Assembly (NCBI GenBank): GCA_004292755.1
Contig: RDXE01000025.1
Location: 124,001-188,000, forward strand
From: Alphaproteobacteria bacterium
GTDB taxonomy: Bacteria > Pseudomonadota > Alphaproteobacteria > Elsterales > Elsteraceae
Length of the DNA stretch: 64,000 bases
Direction of reading: 5' to 3'
Shown here piece by piece: positions 34,816-43,298 of the stretch. Each line of letters opens with the position of its first letter. Position 1 is the first letter of the stretch. The notes under the pieces are model-generated. The model was not told the DNA's origin. It searched no databases and was given only the letters and a program-made list of their open reading frames with translations. Made by a program: the position numbers and the translations under genes.

Positions 34816-35516
34816 CCATCAAAGCGCTGACCTTCGACGTGTTTGGCACAGTGGTGGATTGGCGCGGCTCGCTGATTCAAGAATTGACCCCCTGGTTTGC
34901 CAGCCGTGCTCCGGGTGTGGATGTGGTCAGTCTGGTGGATGATTGGCGCGGCGCCTATGTCCCCTCTATGGATCGCGTGCGGCGGGGCGAGCTGCCCTGG
35001 ACGGGCCTGGACACCCTGCACCGCCAATCCTTGGAGCAATTGCTTGCCGCAGCGGGCGCCCCCGCCTTCGGCGAGGAGGACTTGGTGTGGCTGACGCGCG
35101 CCTGGTGGCGCCTGACCCCATGGTCGGACTCAGTACCGGGCCTGCAGCGGCTGAAGAAGAAGTTCACCATCAGCCCGCTGTCCAATGGATCCGTTGCGTT
35201 GCTTACCGCGCTGGCGAAGCGGGCGGGTCTGCCGTGGGATTTGATTCTGTGTTCGGAGTTGTTCCGGCACTACAAGCGCGACCCTGAGGTGTATCTCGGT
35301 GCAGCGGCGTTGCTGCAACTGGACCCGGCCGAGATCATGATGGTCGCCGCCCACAATGATGACCTGCTGGCCGCCCAAAAGCTTGGCTTTGCCACGGCGT
35401 TCATTGGTCGCCCGACGGAGTATGGCCCGCGCCAGACCAAGGATTTCGGGCCAGAGGGCAGTTACACCCACGTGGCAGCCGATCTGGTTGACCTTGCTCA
35501 CCGGCTGGGCTGCTGA
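34812..35516 (+). CDS. haloacid dehalogenase type II (HAD family)
   Basis: HAD hydrolase of 234 residues. Motif I FDVFGTVVDWRG with nucleophile Asp, motif II SPLSNGSVALL, Lys in FRHYKRDPEVYLG, and motif IV VAAHNDDLLAAQKLG are all present, as in L-2-haloacid dehalogenase (hydrolysis of 2-haloacids to hydroxyacids). It could equally be another small HAD phosphatase. ATG 34812 overlaps the kinase stop (ATGA), so it is in the same operon; LysE follows 8 bp after. Confidence 0.85.
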   Translation: MTIKALTFDVFGTVVDWRGSLIQELTPWFASRAPGVDVVSLVDDWRGAYVPSMDRVRRGELPWTGLDTLHRQSLEQLLAAAGAPAFGEEDLVWLTRAWWRLTPWSDSVPGLQRLKKKFTISPLSNGSVALLTALAKRAGLPWDLILCSELFRHYKRDPEVYLGAAALLQLDPAEIMMVAAHNDDLLAAQKLGFATAFIGRPTEYGPRQTKDFGPEGSYTHVAADLVDLAHRLGC

Positions 35517-35524
35517 GCCCGCCG

Positions 35525-36151
35525 ATGACCTGGGACAGCTTTGGCCTGTATCTCATCGCCGCCATCGGTCTGTCGTTGACACCGGGGCCGAATGGGCTGC
35601 TGGCACTCACCCATGGCACGCGCTATGGCGTCCGCGCCACGACCGCAACCATTCTGGGCGGTGGTCTGGGCTTTCTGGTGTTGATTGCGCTGTCGCTGGC
35701 GGGAATGGGGGCGTTACTCGCCGCCTCTCACACCCTGTTCACGGTGGTGAAGTGGGTGGGTGGGCTGTATCTGGTCTGGCTTGGCATCCAGCTCTGGCGC
35801 GCGCCGCCAATGGCCGCGACACTGTTGATTGATCCAACAATTGAAACTGTCAAAGCATCCAAGCTGTTTCGCCAGGGATTCCTCGTTGCCGTGTCAAACC
35901 CGAAAGGCTTGATCTTTTTTTCAGCATTTCTGCCGCAGTTCATGAGCCCGGAAGCCGGGTTCTTGACCCACCTCGCCGTGTTCGGCGGCACGTTTGTGTG
36001 TGTTGAGATCTTGTATGAAGTGATGCTGGCGGCCACGGCCCGCCGCATCGCACCCGTATTGAGCCGCCATGGCCGGTGGTTCAACCGCACCACTGGCGCC
36101 ACCTTCATCGGCATGGGTGCGATTTTGGCGACGGGCTCTCGCACCAGCTAA
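35525..36151 (+). CDS. LysE family amino-acid exporter
   Basis: Inner-membrane exporter of 208 residues with six hydrophobic segments. The family N-terminus is seen (TPGPNGLLALTHGTRYG), then GGLYLVWLGIQLWR and RQGFLVAVSNPKGLIFFSAFLPQF read in two pieces, which are the RhtB/LysE blocks. It exports an amino acid or derivative. It closes the operon starting at the metal transporter or the kinase. The alpha-r8 sRNA gene begins 130 bp downstream. Confidence 0.9.
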   Translation: MTWDSFGLYLIAAIGLSLTPGPNGLLALTHGTRYGVRATTATILGGGLGFLVLIALSLAGMGALLAASHTLFTVVKWVGGLYLVWLGIQLWRAPPMAATLLIDPTIETVKASKLFRQGFLVAVSNPKGLIFFSAFLPQFMSPEAGFLTHLAVFGGTFVCVEILYEVMLAATARRIAPVLSRHGRWFNRTTGATFIGMGAILATGSRTS

Positions 36152-36270
36152 GCCCCTGATGCGTGTAAGAAAATCGTCTTTGTCGGGAGGCCCCACCCCC
36201 CTGCGACTGGCTGCCGCGCTGCGGCAATTGTCATACGTTCCCACTCTGGATTTGTTGGAAGGGCCATCCA

Positions 36271-36276
36271 TATACT
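36271..36276 (+). promoter_or_regulatory. -10 element of the alpha-r8 sRNA
   Basis: TATACT sits about 7 bases before the probable 5' end of the sRNA. A matching -35 is not clear (TTGTTG at 36252-36257 is 13 bp away), so the promoter call is tentative. Confidence 0.4.
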
Positions 36277-36280
36277 GCGT

Positions 36281-36363
36281 TGCACCATCCGCGATGGTGG
36301 TCCGCTTCGGCGGACGTTTCCTCCCTGAACTTTGCGGCCGCCTTTCGGGGCGGCCGTTTTTTT
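36281..36363 (+). ncRNA. alpha-r8 family small RNA (suhB / MmgR type)
   Basis: Trans-acting regulatory sRNA. Three hairpins in order: CACCATC-CGC-GATGGTG (36283-36299), TCCGC-TTCG-GCGGA (36301-36314) and a terminator (36335-36356) followed by seven T. Between the second and third is the unpaired pyrimidine core TTTCCTCCCT (36317-36326), followed by GAAC. This is the hallmark I recall for the alpha-r8 family (Rfam suhB RNA; Sinorhizobium MmgR). The core can pair with ribosome-binding sites, usually with Hfq. It lies alone between lysE and a binding-protein gene, on the same strand as both. Exact ends are inferred. Confidence 0.8.
36335..36363 (+). terminator. rho-independent terminator of the alpha-r8 sRNA
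   Basis: CGGCCGCC (36335-36342), loop TTTCGG, GGCGGCCG (36349-36356), then T7. A perfect 8-bp GC stem with a long T-run. Confidence 0.9.
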
Positions 36364-36441
36364 GCCGTGATGCTGGTTGCGCCCATGGGGCTTGGTTCGG
36401 CATCCTCCGCGCCGGATTTATGACATGCCGGAGGAAACATC

Positions 36442-37245
36442 ATGGACCGCCGCACGCTGCTGGCAGGATTGACCGGTCTGGGACTGCTGGCTGCGGCTCC
36501 GGCTGAGGCGCGCGGATGGGAGGCGATCCGCCGCTCTGGCCGCTTGCGTGTCGCAGTGGAGCCGGACGCCCCACCCTTCGCCTTCGCTCCACCCGCGGGC
36601 GGGCTTGTAGGCTATGACATTGATGTCGCGACCGCGATTGCCGCGCGGTTGGACGTGCAGGTGAGCTTCCTGGCGCCGGGCTGGAACCGCATTCTGGCAG
36701 GCGGCTGGGGCAATCTGGCGGACATTGCCGTCGCTGGCATCACCCCCACGTCGGTGCGTCGGCGCACGCTGGACCTGCCAGTTCGCTACGGCACGGCCGC
36801 TGTCGTGGCGATTGCACCGCGTGATGGCGCAGCTGGGCAAGCCGTTGATTTGGCTGGACAAACCGTCGCCGTCAGCGCCAACACCACAGCCGAGGCCTAC
36901 CTCGCCAATCGCTTGGTGCTGGACGACGCCGTGCGCGTGCCCCGCCGGTTCGAGGCGGCCGAGGTGCTGCGCCTCGTCAATGATCGCGATGTTATCGACC
37001 ATGTCACCCGTGGCAAGGTGGATGGCGGCGTGGTCACCTTGGCAGAGGCGTTGACCGCCGAACGCGCTGGGCTCAGCCTGAAAATCCTGCCGGGCCTGTT
37101 GTATGTCGAGCCGATTTCTGTGGCGGTTCCCCGCGGTCAGCGCGAGGTTGCCGCGCGTGTGCGTGATGCTGTCGACGGATTGCGTGCAGATGGCGTGCTT
37201 TCCCGTCTTTCTCAGACTTGGTTCGGCATCGATTTGGCGCAATAA
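36442..37245 (+). CDS. amino-acid-type ABC transporter substrate-binding protein
   Basis: Periplasmic binding protein of 267 residues (SBP_bac_3/PAAT family). The signal is Tat-like (MDRRTLLAGLTGLGLLAA then AAPAEARG). Mature part: RVAVEPDAPPFAFAPP, VGYDIDVATAIAARL and DIAVAGITPTSVRRRTLDL, matching polar amino-acid binders. No permease or ATPase of the PAAT type is next to it, so it is an orphan or feeds a transporter elsewhere. The sRNA precedes it by 80 bp. Confidence 0.85.
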   Translation: MDRRTLLAGLTGLGLLAAAPAEARGWEAIRRSGRLRVAVEPDAPPFAFAPPAGGLVGYDIDVATAIAARLDVQVSFLAPGWNRILAGGWGNLADIAVAGITPTSVRRRTLDLPVRYGTAAVVAIAPRDGAAGQAVDLAGQTVAVSANTTAEAYLANRLVLDDAVRVPRRFEAAEVLRLVNDRDVIDHVTRGKVDGGVVTLAEALTAERAGLSLKILPGLLYVEPISVAVPRGQREVAARVRDAVDGLRADGVLSRLSQTWFGIDLAQ

Positions 37246-37353
37246 TCGGGATGGGGGGTTGGCGATTGCGGTCCGGCCTCCCACCATCGTAAGAGAAAAC
37301 CAAGCGGATGCGGGGAGCGTCCGAAACACCATAAGCCGAGGGGGCTTCTAGGA

Positions 37354-38373
37354 ATGATGATGCGACGGACGTTTGGGCGGGCGGCACTGGTCGCCTCTGC
37401 CCTGCTGGCGGGTTTCGGTCCGGCCATGGCGCAAGATGTGGCTCCGGCCATCGTCTTCGACATGGGCGGCAAGTTCGACAAGAGCTTCAACGAAGCAGCC
37501 TACACTGGGGCAGAGCGCTTCAAGCGCGAGACCAACATCCAATACCGTGAGTTTGAGATCACCAACGAAGGCCAGCGCGAACAGGCACTGCGCAACATGG
37601 CGCGTCGTGGCGCTACGGTGGTGGTTGCGGTTGGCTTCTCCCAGCGCAGCGCGGTGGAACGGGTGGCCCCCGAATTTCCGCAAGTGAAGTTCTCGATCAT
37701 CGACAGCGTGATCGACATGCCGAACGTCAACTCCACCTTGTTCCGCGAGCATGAAGGCTCGTTCCTGGTGGGTGTTGCCGCTGGTCTCGCCACCCGCTCC
37801 AACCGGGTTGGCTTCGTGGGCGGCATGGACATCCCGCTGATCCGCTCCTTCGGGTGCGGCTTCATCCAGGGTGTGCGCTCGGTCAACCCGCAGATCGAAG
37901 TGTTCCAGAACATGACCGGCACCACGCCGGCTGCGTTCCGTGACCCGACCCGCGGTGGCGAGTTGGCGCGCAGCCAGTTTGATCGTGGTGCGGACGTGAT
38001 CTACGCCGCTGCAGGCGCCACAGGCCTGGGCGTGCTGCAGGCCGCCAAGGATGCTGGTCGCCTTGGTATCGGTGTGGACAGCAACCAAAACCACCTGCAC
38101 CCCGGTAGCGTGCTGACCTCGATGCTGAAGCGCGTCGACGTGGCCGTCTTCAACGCTTTCAAGTCCGCCCAGGATGGCTCCTGGCGTCCGGGCACCACGG
38201 TGCTGGGCCTGAAGGAAGAAGGCGTGGGTTGGGCGCTGGACGAACACAACCGCCGCCTGATCTCGGCTGACATGGAAACCCGCATAAATCAAGCGCGGCA
38301 GCAGATCATCGCAGGCACCATTCAGGTGATCGACAGCCGTACCCTTGAGGGCGGCAACTGCCCGATCCGCTAG
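37354..38373 (+). CDS. BMP-family nucleoside ABC transporter substrate-binding protein
   Basis: Periplasmic binding protein of 339 residues of the BMP/PnrA family that binds purine or other nucleosides. Signal peptide (ALVASALLAGFGPAMAQ). Mature: IVFDMGGKFDKSFNEAAYTG, VVAVGFSQRSAVERVAPEFP, then RVGFVGGMDIPLIRSFGCGF. Three ATGs in a row (37354, 37357, 37360) follow AGGA, so the exact start is uncertain by two codons. First gene of the nucleoside uptake/salvage operon. Confidence 0.92.
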   Translation: MMMRRTFGRAALVASALLAGFGPAMAQDVAPAIVFDMGGKFDKSFNEAAYTGAERFKRETNIQYREFEITNEGQREQALRNMARRGATVVVAVGFSQRSAVERVAPEFPQVKFSIIDSVIDMPNVNSTLFREHEGSFLVGVAAGLATRSNRVGFVGGMDIPLIRSFGCGFIQGVRSVNPQIEVFQNMTGTTPAAFRDPTRGGELARSQFDRGADVIYAAAGATGLGVLQAAKDAGRLGIGVDSNQNHLHPGSVLTSMLKRVDVAVFNAFKSAQDGSWRPGTTVLGLKEEGVGWALDEHNRRLISADMETRINQARQQIIAGTIQVIDSRTLEGGNCPIR

Positions 38374-38421
38374 ACGCCGATCAAGACTGACTTTTGGCAA
38401 GGGCCGGGGAGCGGCGCGCAC

Positions 38422-39978
38422 ATGGCATCCATCGCCACCGCACCCGGCCCAACGCCGCCAGCGGCTATTGAGGCTGTCGGCATCAACAAGCGCTTTGGCC
38501 CAGTGCAGGCCAACCGCGACGTGACCCTGTCGGTCGCGAAGGGCACCATTCACGGCATTATTGGGGAGAACGGGGCCGGGAAATCGACCCTGATGAGCAT
38601 TCTCTACGGCTATTATCAAGCGGACAGCGGCACGATCCGAGTCAATGGGCGCGAGGTGCGCATGGCCGACAGTGCCGAGGCGTTGAGCCACGGTGTCGGC
38701 ATGGTCCATCAGCATTTTATGTTGGTCGATACCTTCACGGCGCTGGAGAACATTGTCCTCGGCGTTGAGGGCGGGGCGTTGCTGGCCGCCGGTCTTGCCG
38801 CCGCCCGCACCCGGCTGGAGGCGCTGCAGCGGGACTATCAACTGGACGTCCCCCTCGACACAGTGGTGGGAGACCTGCCCGTTGGCCTGCGCCAACGCAT
38901 CGAGATTCTCAAGGCCCTGTTCCGCGGCGCCGACATCCTGATCCTGGATGAGCCAACCGGCGTGCTAACGCCGCAGGAGGCCGATCATCTGTTTCGCATC
39001 CTGCGCTCCCTCAAGGCGGAGGGCAAAACCGTCATCCTGATCACACACAAGCTGCGCGAGATCATGGATGTTACCGACGCGGTGACGGTGATGCGCCAAG
39101 GGACGGTGGTTGCCGAAGTGCGCACCGCAGAGACCAATCGCGAGGCGTTGGCGGAGTTGATGGTTGGCCGCAAGGTCGCAACCTCCCATACCCGCGGTGC
39201 GGCAGCACCGGGCGCGGCATTCCTGACGGTCAGCGACCTTGCCGTGCGCGATGACTTGGGCGTCGAGCGGGTGAAGGGCATTAGCTTTACGGTTCGGGCG
39301 GGCGAGATTGTCGGCATCGCTGGCGTGTCCGGCAATGGCCAGTCGGAACTGCTGGAAGCCCTGTCTGGCATCCGGGTGCCAAGCCGCGGCACCATCACGC
39401 TGCGCGGCACCACCCTCACCCCTGCGGCGCTGGACGCCCGTCGCCTGCGCGAGGCCAAGGTTGCCCATGTGCCGGAGGATCGCCAGCGCATGGGTTTGAT
39501 CACGGCCTTCGATGCCGATGAGAGTGCGATTCTGGGCTATCATCGCTCCAGTGCGGTCAGCGGGGCTGCGTTGTTGAAGCGCAGCACGATTGTGGAGCGC
39601 TGTCGCGATGCCATGCAGCGCTTTGACGTTCGGCCCAGCAATCCGCGTCTGCGCACCTCCCTGTTTTCTGGCGGCAATCAGCAGAAGATCGTGCTGGCGC
39701 GCGAAATCGATCAGGACCCCGATGTGTTGCTGGTGGGTCAACCAACCCGTGGGGTGGATATCGGCGCCATCGAATTCATCCATCGCAGACTGCTGGCGCT
39801 GCGCGATGCGGGCAAGGCGATCTTGCTGGTCTCGGTGGAGTTGGAGGAGATCTTGGCCTTGGCTGATCGCATTCTGGTGATGTTCGACGGCCACCTCGTG
39901 GGCGAAATGGATCGCAGCGCCGCTACCGAGCGTCGCCTCGGCTTGATGATGGCCGGCATTGCTGAGGAGGCGGCGTAA
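38422..39978 (+). CDS. nucleoside ABC transporter ATP-binding protein (tandem ATPase)
   Basis: Cytosolic subunit of 518 residues with two ABC domains. First: Walker A GENGAGKST, HQHFMLVDTFTALEN as Q-loop, Walker B ILILDEPTGVLTPQE. Second: degenerate Walker A GVSGNGQSE, signature FSGGNQQKIVLAREI, then VLLVGQPTRGVD. This is the RbsA/NupO-type arrangement used with BMP binding proteins. The signature of the first half is LPVGLRQRIEILKA. The stop overlaps the permease start (TAATG). Confidence 0.93.
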   Translation: MASIATAPGPTPPAAIEAVGINKRFGPVQANRDVTLSVAKGTIHGIIGENGAGKSTLMSILYGYYQADSGTIRVNGREVRMADSAEALSHGVGMVHQHFMLVDTFTALENIVLGVEGGALLAAGLAAARTRLEALQRDYQLDVPLDTVVGDLPVGLRQRIEILKALFRGADILILDEPTGVLTPQEADHLFRILRSLKAEGKTVILITHKLREIMDVTDAVTVMRQGTVVAEVRTAETNREALAELMVGRKVATSHTRGAAAPGAAFLTVSDLAVRDDLGVERVKGISFTVRAGEIVGIAGVSGNGQSELLEALSGIRVPSRGTITLRGTTLTPAALDARRLREAKVAHVPEDRQRMGLITAFDADESAILGYHRSSAVSGAALLKRSTIVERCRDAMQRFDVRPSNPRLRTSLFSGGNQQKIVLAREIDQDPDVLLVGQPTRGVDIGAIEFIHRRLLALRDAGKAILLVSVELEEILALADRILVMFDGHLVGEMDRSAATERRLGLMMAGIAEEAA

Positions 39979-41078
39979 TGGCAGCGGCTGGCGGTCCAAC
40001 CGATACCCTGCCGCGCTGGGCCAGCTTGGCCTTGTTGCCTGCTCTGAACATCTCTGCCGCGCTGCTGCTGTCTGGACTGGTGGTCTGGCTGATCGGGGAA
40101 GACCCCGTGGAGGCCATGGTCCTGCTGGTTCAAGGGGCGGTCGGCTATCCAGAGGCGATCGGCTACACGCTGTACTATGCCACCTCCTACATCCTCACTG
40201 GGCTTGCCGTCGCCATCGCGTTCCACGCCGGGCTGTTCAACATCGGAGGCGAGGGCCAGGCCTACATTGCCGGTCTGGGGGTAACACTGGTTGCCCTTGG
40301 CCTGTTCGGCTATCCCTGGTGGCTGGTGCTGCCAGTCGCGATCCTGGCCGGGGCGCTGTTCGGTGCGGCCTGGGCATTTTTGCCCGGCTGGCTGCAGGCC
40401 TATCGCGGCAGCCACGTGGTAGTAACCACCATCATGTTCAACTTCATCGCCTCGTCGGTGATGGTGTGGCTGCTGGTAGAGGTCCTGATTGCACCGGGCC
40501 AGCAGAGCCCGGAAAGCCGCCCCTTCTCTCCAGCCAGCGTGTTGCCCGCGATGCACACGCTGTTCGGCGCCATCGGGGTGAAGATCGGCAACTCACCCCT
40601 CAATCTGTCGCTGGTGGTGGCGTTGCTGGCGGCGCTTGGCTTTCACATCTTCATCTGGCACACGCGCTGGGGTTATGAGGTGCGGGCGGTTGGGCACAAT
40701 GAAACTGCGGCCGTCTATGCAGGCATTCCCGTCAAGCGCACCATTGTGCTGGCGATGGCACTGTCTGGCGCGCTGGCGGGGTTGATGCCGTTGAACGAGG
40801 TGCTGGGCGTACAGCACCGCCTGCTGGTGAACTTCACGGGTGGCGCTGGGTTCGTTGGCATTGCCGTCGCCTTGATGGGGCGCAACCACGCCGTCGGCAT
40901 TGTGCTGGCCGCAATCCTGTTTGGTGCCTTAACCCAGGGCGGGTCGGAGTTAGCCTTTGAGAAACCAGCGATCTCTCGCGATATGATCGTCGTGATCCAG
41001 GGCTTGATCATCCTGTTCTCCGGCGCGCTGGAGAATCTGTTCCGGGCGCCGCTGGCGCGCCTGTTGCGCACGGCTTGA
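39978..41078 (+). CDS. nucleoside ABC transporter permease (first)
   Basis: Inner-membrane permease of 366 residues, about ten helices, of the BPD_transp_2 family. Segments HAGLFNIGGEGQAYIAGLG, FGAAWAFLPGWLQAYRGSHV and VGHNETAAVYAGIPVKRT are characteristic of the NupP/YufP type, which imports nucleosides. It begins at the overlapping TAATG and is followed 12 bp later by the second permease. Confidence 0.93.
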   Translation: MAAAGGPTDTLPRWASLALLPALNISAALLLSGLVVWLIGEDPVEAMVLLVQGAVGYPEAIGYTLYYATSYILTGLAVAIAFHAGLFNIGGEGQAYIAGLGVTLVALGLFGYPWWLVLPVAILAGALFGAAWAFLPGWLQAYRGSHVVVTTIMFNFIASSVMVWLLVEVLIAPGQQSPESRPFSPASVLPAMHTLFGAIGVKIGNSPLNLSLVVALLAALGFHIFIWHTRWGYEVRAVGHNETAAVYAGIPVKRTIVLAMALSGALAGLMPLNEVLGVQHRLLVNFTGGAGFVGIAVALMGRNHAVGIVLAAILFGALTQGGSELAFEKPAISRDMIVVIQGLIILFSGALENLFRAPLARLLRTA

Positions 41079-41090
41079 GGGGAGCGGGCG

Positions 41091-42065
41091 ATGGAAGACA
41101 CGCTAGGCCTGATCGTCTCCCTGGCGGCCGCGACCTTGCGGGTGGCGACGCCGCTGATCCTGGCCGCACTGGCTGGCATGTTCTCCGAACGATCCGGCGT
41201 GGTGGATATCGGGTTGGAAGGCAAGATGCTGGCGGCTGCGTTCTTTTCCGCCAGCACAGCCTTGGTGACGGGATCGGCTTGGCTGGGCCTGTGCGCTGGG
41301 GTCGCAAGTGCGGTGGCGCTGGCGATGGTCCATGGGTTGGCCTCCATCACCTACAACGGAAATCAGATGGTCTCCGGCCTTGCGCTCAACGTGTTGGTGG
41401 CGGGCTTGACGCCATTGCTGGCGACAGTGTGGTTCCAGCAAGCCGGACGCACCCCAACCGTGCCGAATGGGGCGCGCTTCCTGCCCGTCAGTCTGCCGGG
41501 AGCTGAGGCTTTCGGCACAGTTCCGCTGCTGGGGCCGCTGTATCGCAGCGTGGTCTCCGGGCACAATGTCCTGGTGTATCTGGCAATCGCTGCGGTGCCG
41601 CTGGCCGCGTGGATACTGTTCCGCACCCGCTTTGGGTTGCGGTTGCGCGCCGTGGGAGAAAACCCGCACGCGCTGGACACAGCTGGCGTCAATGTCGCGT
41701 GGATGCGGTATCGCGCGTTGGCCATTGGTGGCGTGCTGTGCGGCTTTGCCGGCACGTACCTGTCGATTGGTCAGGGTGCTGGCTTCATTCAAGACATGAC
41801 GGCGGGCCGGGGGTTCCTTGCGCTGGCGGCGTTGATCTTCGGCAAGTGGCTGCCTGTGCCAACCTTGCTGGCGTGCTTTTTGTTTGCGTTCACCGATGCG
41901 GTGCAGGTGCGCCTGCAAGGCGTACCGCTGCCGGGCATTGGCGTCATTCCGGTCCAGTTCATTCAGGCGATACCCTATGTGCTGACGGTGCTGCTGCTGG
42001 CGGGCTTTGTTGGTAAGGCCGTGGCGCCGAAGGCCATTGGCCTGCCTTACGTGAAGAGCCGCTGA
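41091..42065 (+). CDS. nucleoside ABC transporter permease (second)
   Basis: Inner-membrane permease of 324 residues (NupQ/YufQ type). Signature segments are VATPLILAALAGMFSERSGV, VDIGLEGKMLAAAFF and GLRLRAVGENPHALDTAGVN. It forms a heterodimer with the preceding permease. Cytidine deaminase starts 2 bp after its stop, linking uptake with salvage. Confidence 0.93.
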   Translation: MEDTLGLIVSLAAATLRVATPLILAALAGMFSERSGVVDIGLEGKMLAAAFFSASTALVTGSAWLGLCAGVASAVALAMVHGLASITYNGNQMVSGLALNVLVAGLTPLLATVWFQQAGRTPTVPNGARFLPVSLPGAEAFGTVPLLGPLYRSVVSGHNVLVYLAIAAVPLAAWILFRTRFGLRLRAVGENPHALDTAGVNVAWMRYRALAIGGVLCGFAGTYLSIGQGAGFIQDMTAGRGFLALAALIFGKWLPVPTLLACFLFAFTDAVQVRLQGVPLPGIGVIPVQFIQAIPYVLTVLLLAGFVGKAVAPKAIGLPYVKSR

Positions 42066-42067
42066 CG

Positions 42068-42478
42068 ATGGACGCGCTTCGCCCCCTGATCACTGCAGCC
42101 CTGGCGGCGCGGCAGAATGCGTACGCGCCATACTCCCGCTTTCTGGTGGGTGCCGCAGTGTTGGCCGATGGCGCCATCTTCGCCGGTTCGAATGTGGAGA
42201 ATGCCGCCTATCCGCAGGGCCAATGCGCCGAAGCGTCCGCAATCGGTGCGATGGTGACGGCTGGCAAACGCACCTTGTCCTGCGTCGTGGTGGTTGGAAC
42301 GGGCGAGGCGCTGTGTACGCCCTGCGGTGGCTGTCGCCAACGTCTGCGGGAATTCGGCGCCCCTGACCTCCCGATCCATTTGGTGGGGGAGGATGGCGCC
42401 CTGCGCCGCACCGTAACCCTTGCTGACTTGCTACCGCTGTCGTTTGGACCAGACAATCTGGGGCTCAATCATGACTGA
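42068..42478 (+). CDS. cdd: cytidine deaminase
   Basis: Zn-dependent enzyme of 136 residues converting (deoxy)cytidine to (deoxy)uridine. The substrate block is YAPYSRFLVGAA, the zinc ligand and proton shuttle are in GQCAEASAIGAMV (Cys-Ala-Glu), and CTPCGGCRQRLREF gives the other two Cys. Length fits the homotetrameric class. The stop overlaps the phosphorylase start by 8 bp (ATGACTGA). Confidence 0.95.
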   Translation: MDALRPLITAALAARQNAYAPYSRFLVGAAVLADGAIFAGSNVENAAYPQGQCAEASAIGAMVTAGKRTLSCVVVVGTGEALCTPCGGCRQRLREFGAPDLPIHLVGEDGALRRTVTLADLLPLSFGPDNLGLNHD

Positions 42479-43298
42479 GGACGTTGCCGCCGCTCGCATC
42501 CGCACCCTGTGTGGCCCTCTGACTCCGCGCCTCGGGCTGGTGTTGGGCTCTGGCCTTGGGGGGCTGGCAAGCCAAGTGACCGAGGCGCAGCGCCTCTCCT
42601 ACACAGATCTGCCGGGCTTCCCCCGCCCTGGCGGCGTGGCGGGCCATGCGGGTGAATTGGTGGTGGGGCGGCTGGCAGGCGTGCCGGTGATCTGCCTGAA
42701 CGGGCGCGCCCATTTCTACGAGGGCCACGGGGCTGGTGTGATGGCACCGGCCATCCGGTCACTGAAGGCCGCCGGGTTGACTGGCCTGATCCTCACCAAC
42801 GCCGCTGGCAGCTTGCGACGGGAGGTGGCGCCGGGCCGGGTCTCGCTGATCTCGGATCACATCAACTTCCTGCCCGGCAATCCGCTGGTAGGCCCGAACG
42901 ACGACACCATCGGCCCGCGCTTCTTCTCCATGCGCGACGCCTATGACCCGGCGCTGCGCAAACTGATCCGCGCCGTCGCAGCTGACCTGGGCGTTGACTT
43001 GGCAGAAGGCGTGTACCTTGCCTATTCCGGCCCGAACTTTGAAACGCCTGCGGAAATCCGCGCGTTTCGCGTGCTGGGCGCTGATCTGGTTGGCATGTCG
43101 ACGGTACCGGAGGTGCTGGTTGCCCGGCATTGCGGCCTGCGCGTCGCCGCTTTCTCGGTGGTGACCAATCTGGCTGAAGGGATGGGTGACGAGACCCTCA
43201 GCCACGAGCACACCCAATCCCAGGCAGTTGTCGGCGGCGCTGTCCTGGCATCGATCCTGATCGCCGCCCTTCCCCGTCTTGAGGCCTTGGTATCATGA
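42471..43298 (+). CDS. punA: purine nucleoside phosphorylase
   Basis: Phosphorylase of 275 residues splitting purine (deoxy)nucleosides with phosphate into base and (deoxy)ribose-1-P. Family blocks of the trimeric type: LVLGSGLGGLASQV (phosphate loop), GRAHFYEGHG, LTNAAGSLRREVAPGRVSLI in segments with SDHINFLPGNPLVGPN, and MSTVPEVLVARHCGLRV. The purine-contact Glu/Asn regions (GPNFETPAEIRA and SVVTNLAEG) are intact. ATG 42471 was chosen by the 8-bp overlap with cdd. The stop overlaps deoC (ATGA). Confidence 0.94.
   Translation: MTEDVAAARIRTLCGPLTPRLGLVLGSGLGGLASQVTEAQRLSYTDLPGFPRPGGVAGHAGELVVGRLAGVPVICLNGRAHFYEGHGAGVMAPAIRSLKAAGLTGLILTNAAGSLRREVAPGRVSLISDHINFLPGNPLVGPNDDTIGPRFFSMRDAYDPALRKLIRAVAADLGVDLAEGVYLAYSGPNFETPAEIRAFRVLGADLVGMSTVPEVLVARHCGLRVAAFSVVTNLAEGMGDETLSHEHTQSQAVVGGAVLASILIAALPRLEALVS

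Noticed and set aside
37246-37353. purine or nucleoside riboswitch before the BMP gene
   Set aside because: Only a small AAGCC/GGCTT hairpin next to the ribosome site is visible; the purine-riboswitch core motifs are absent.
37348-38895. 515-codon minus-strand frame over the nucleoside binding-protein gene
   Set aside because: Antisense shadow of the BMP and ABC genes; no domain recognised.
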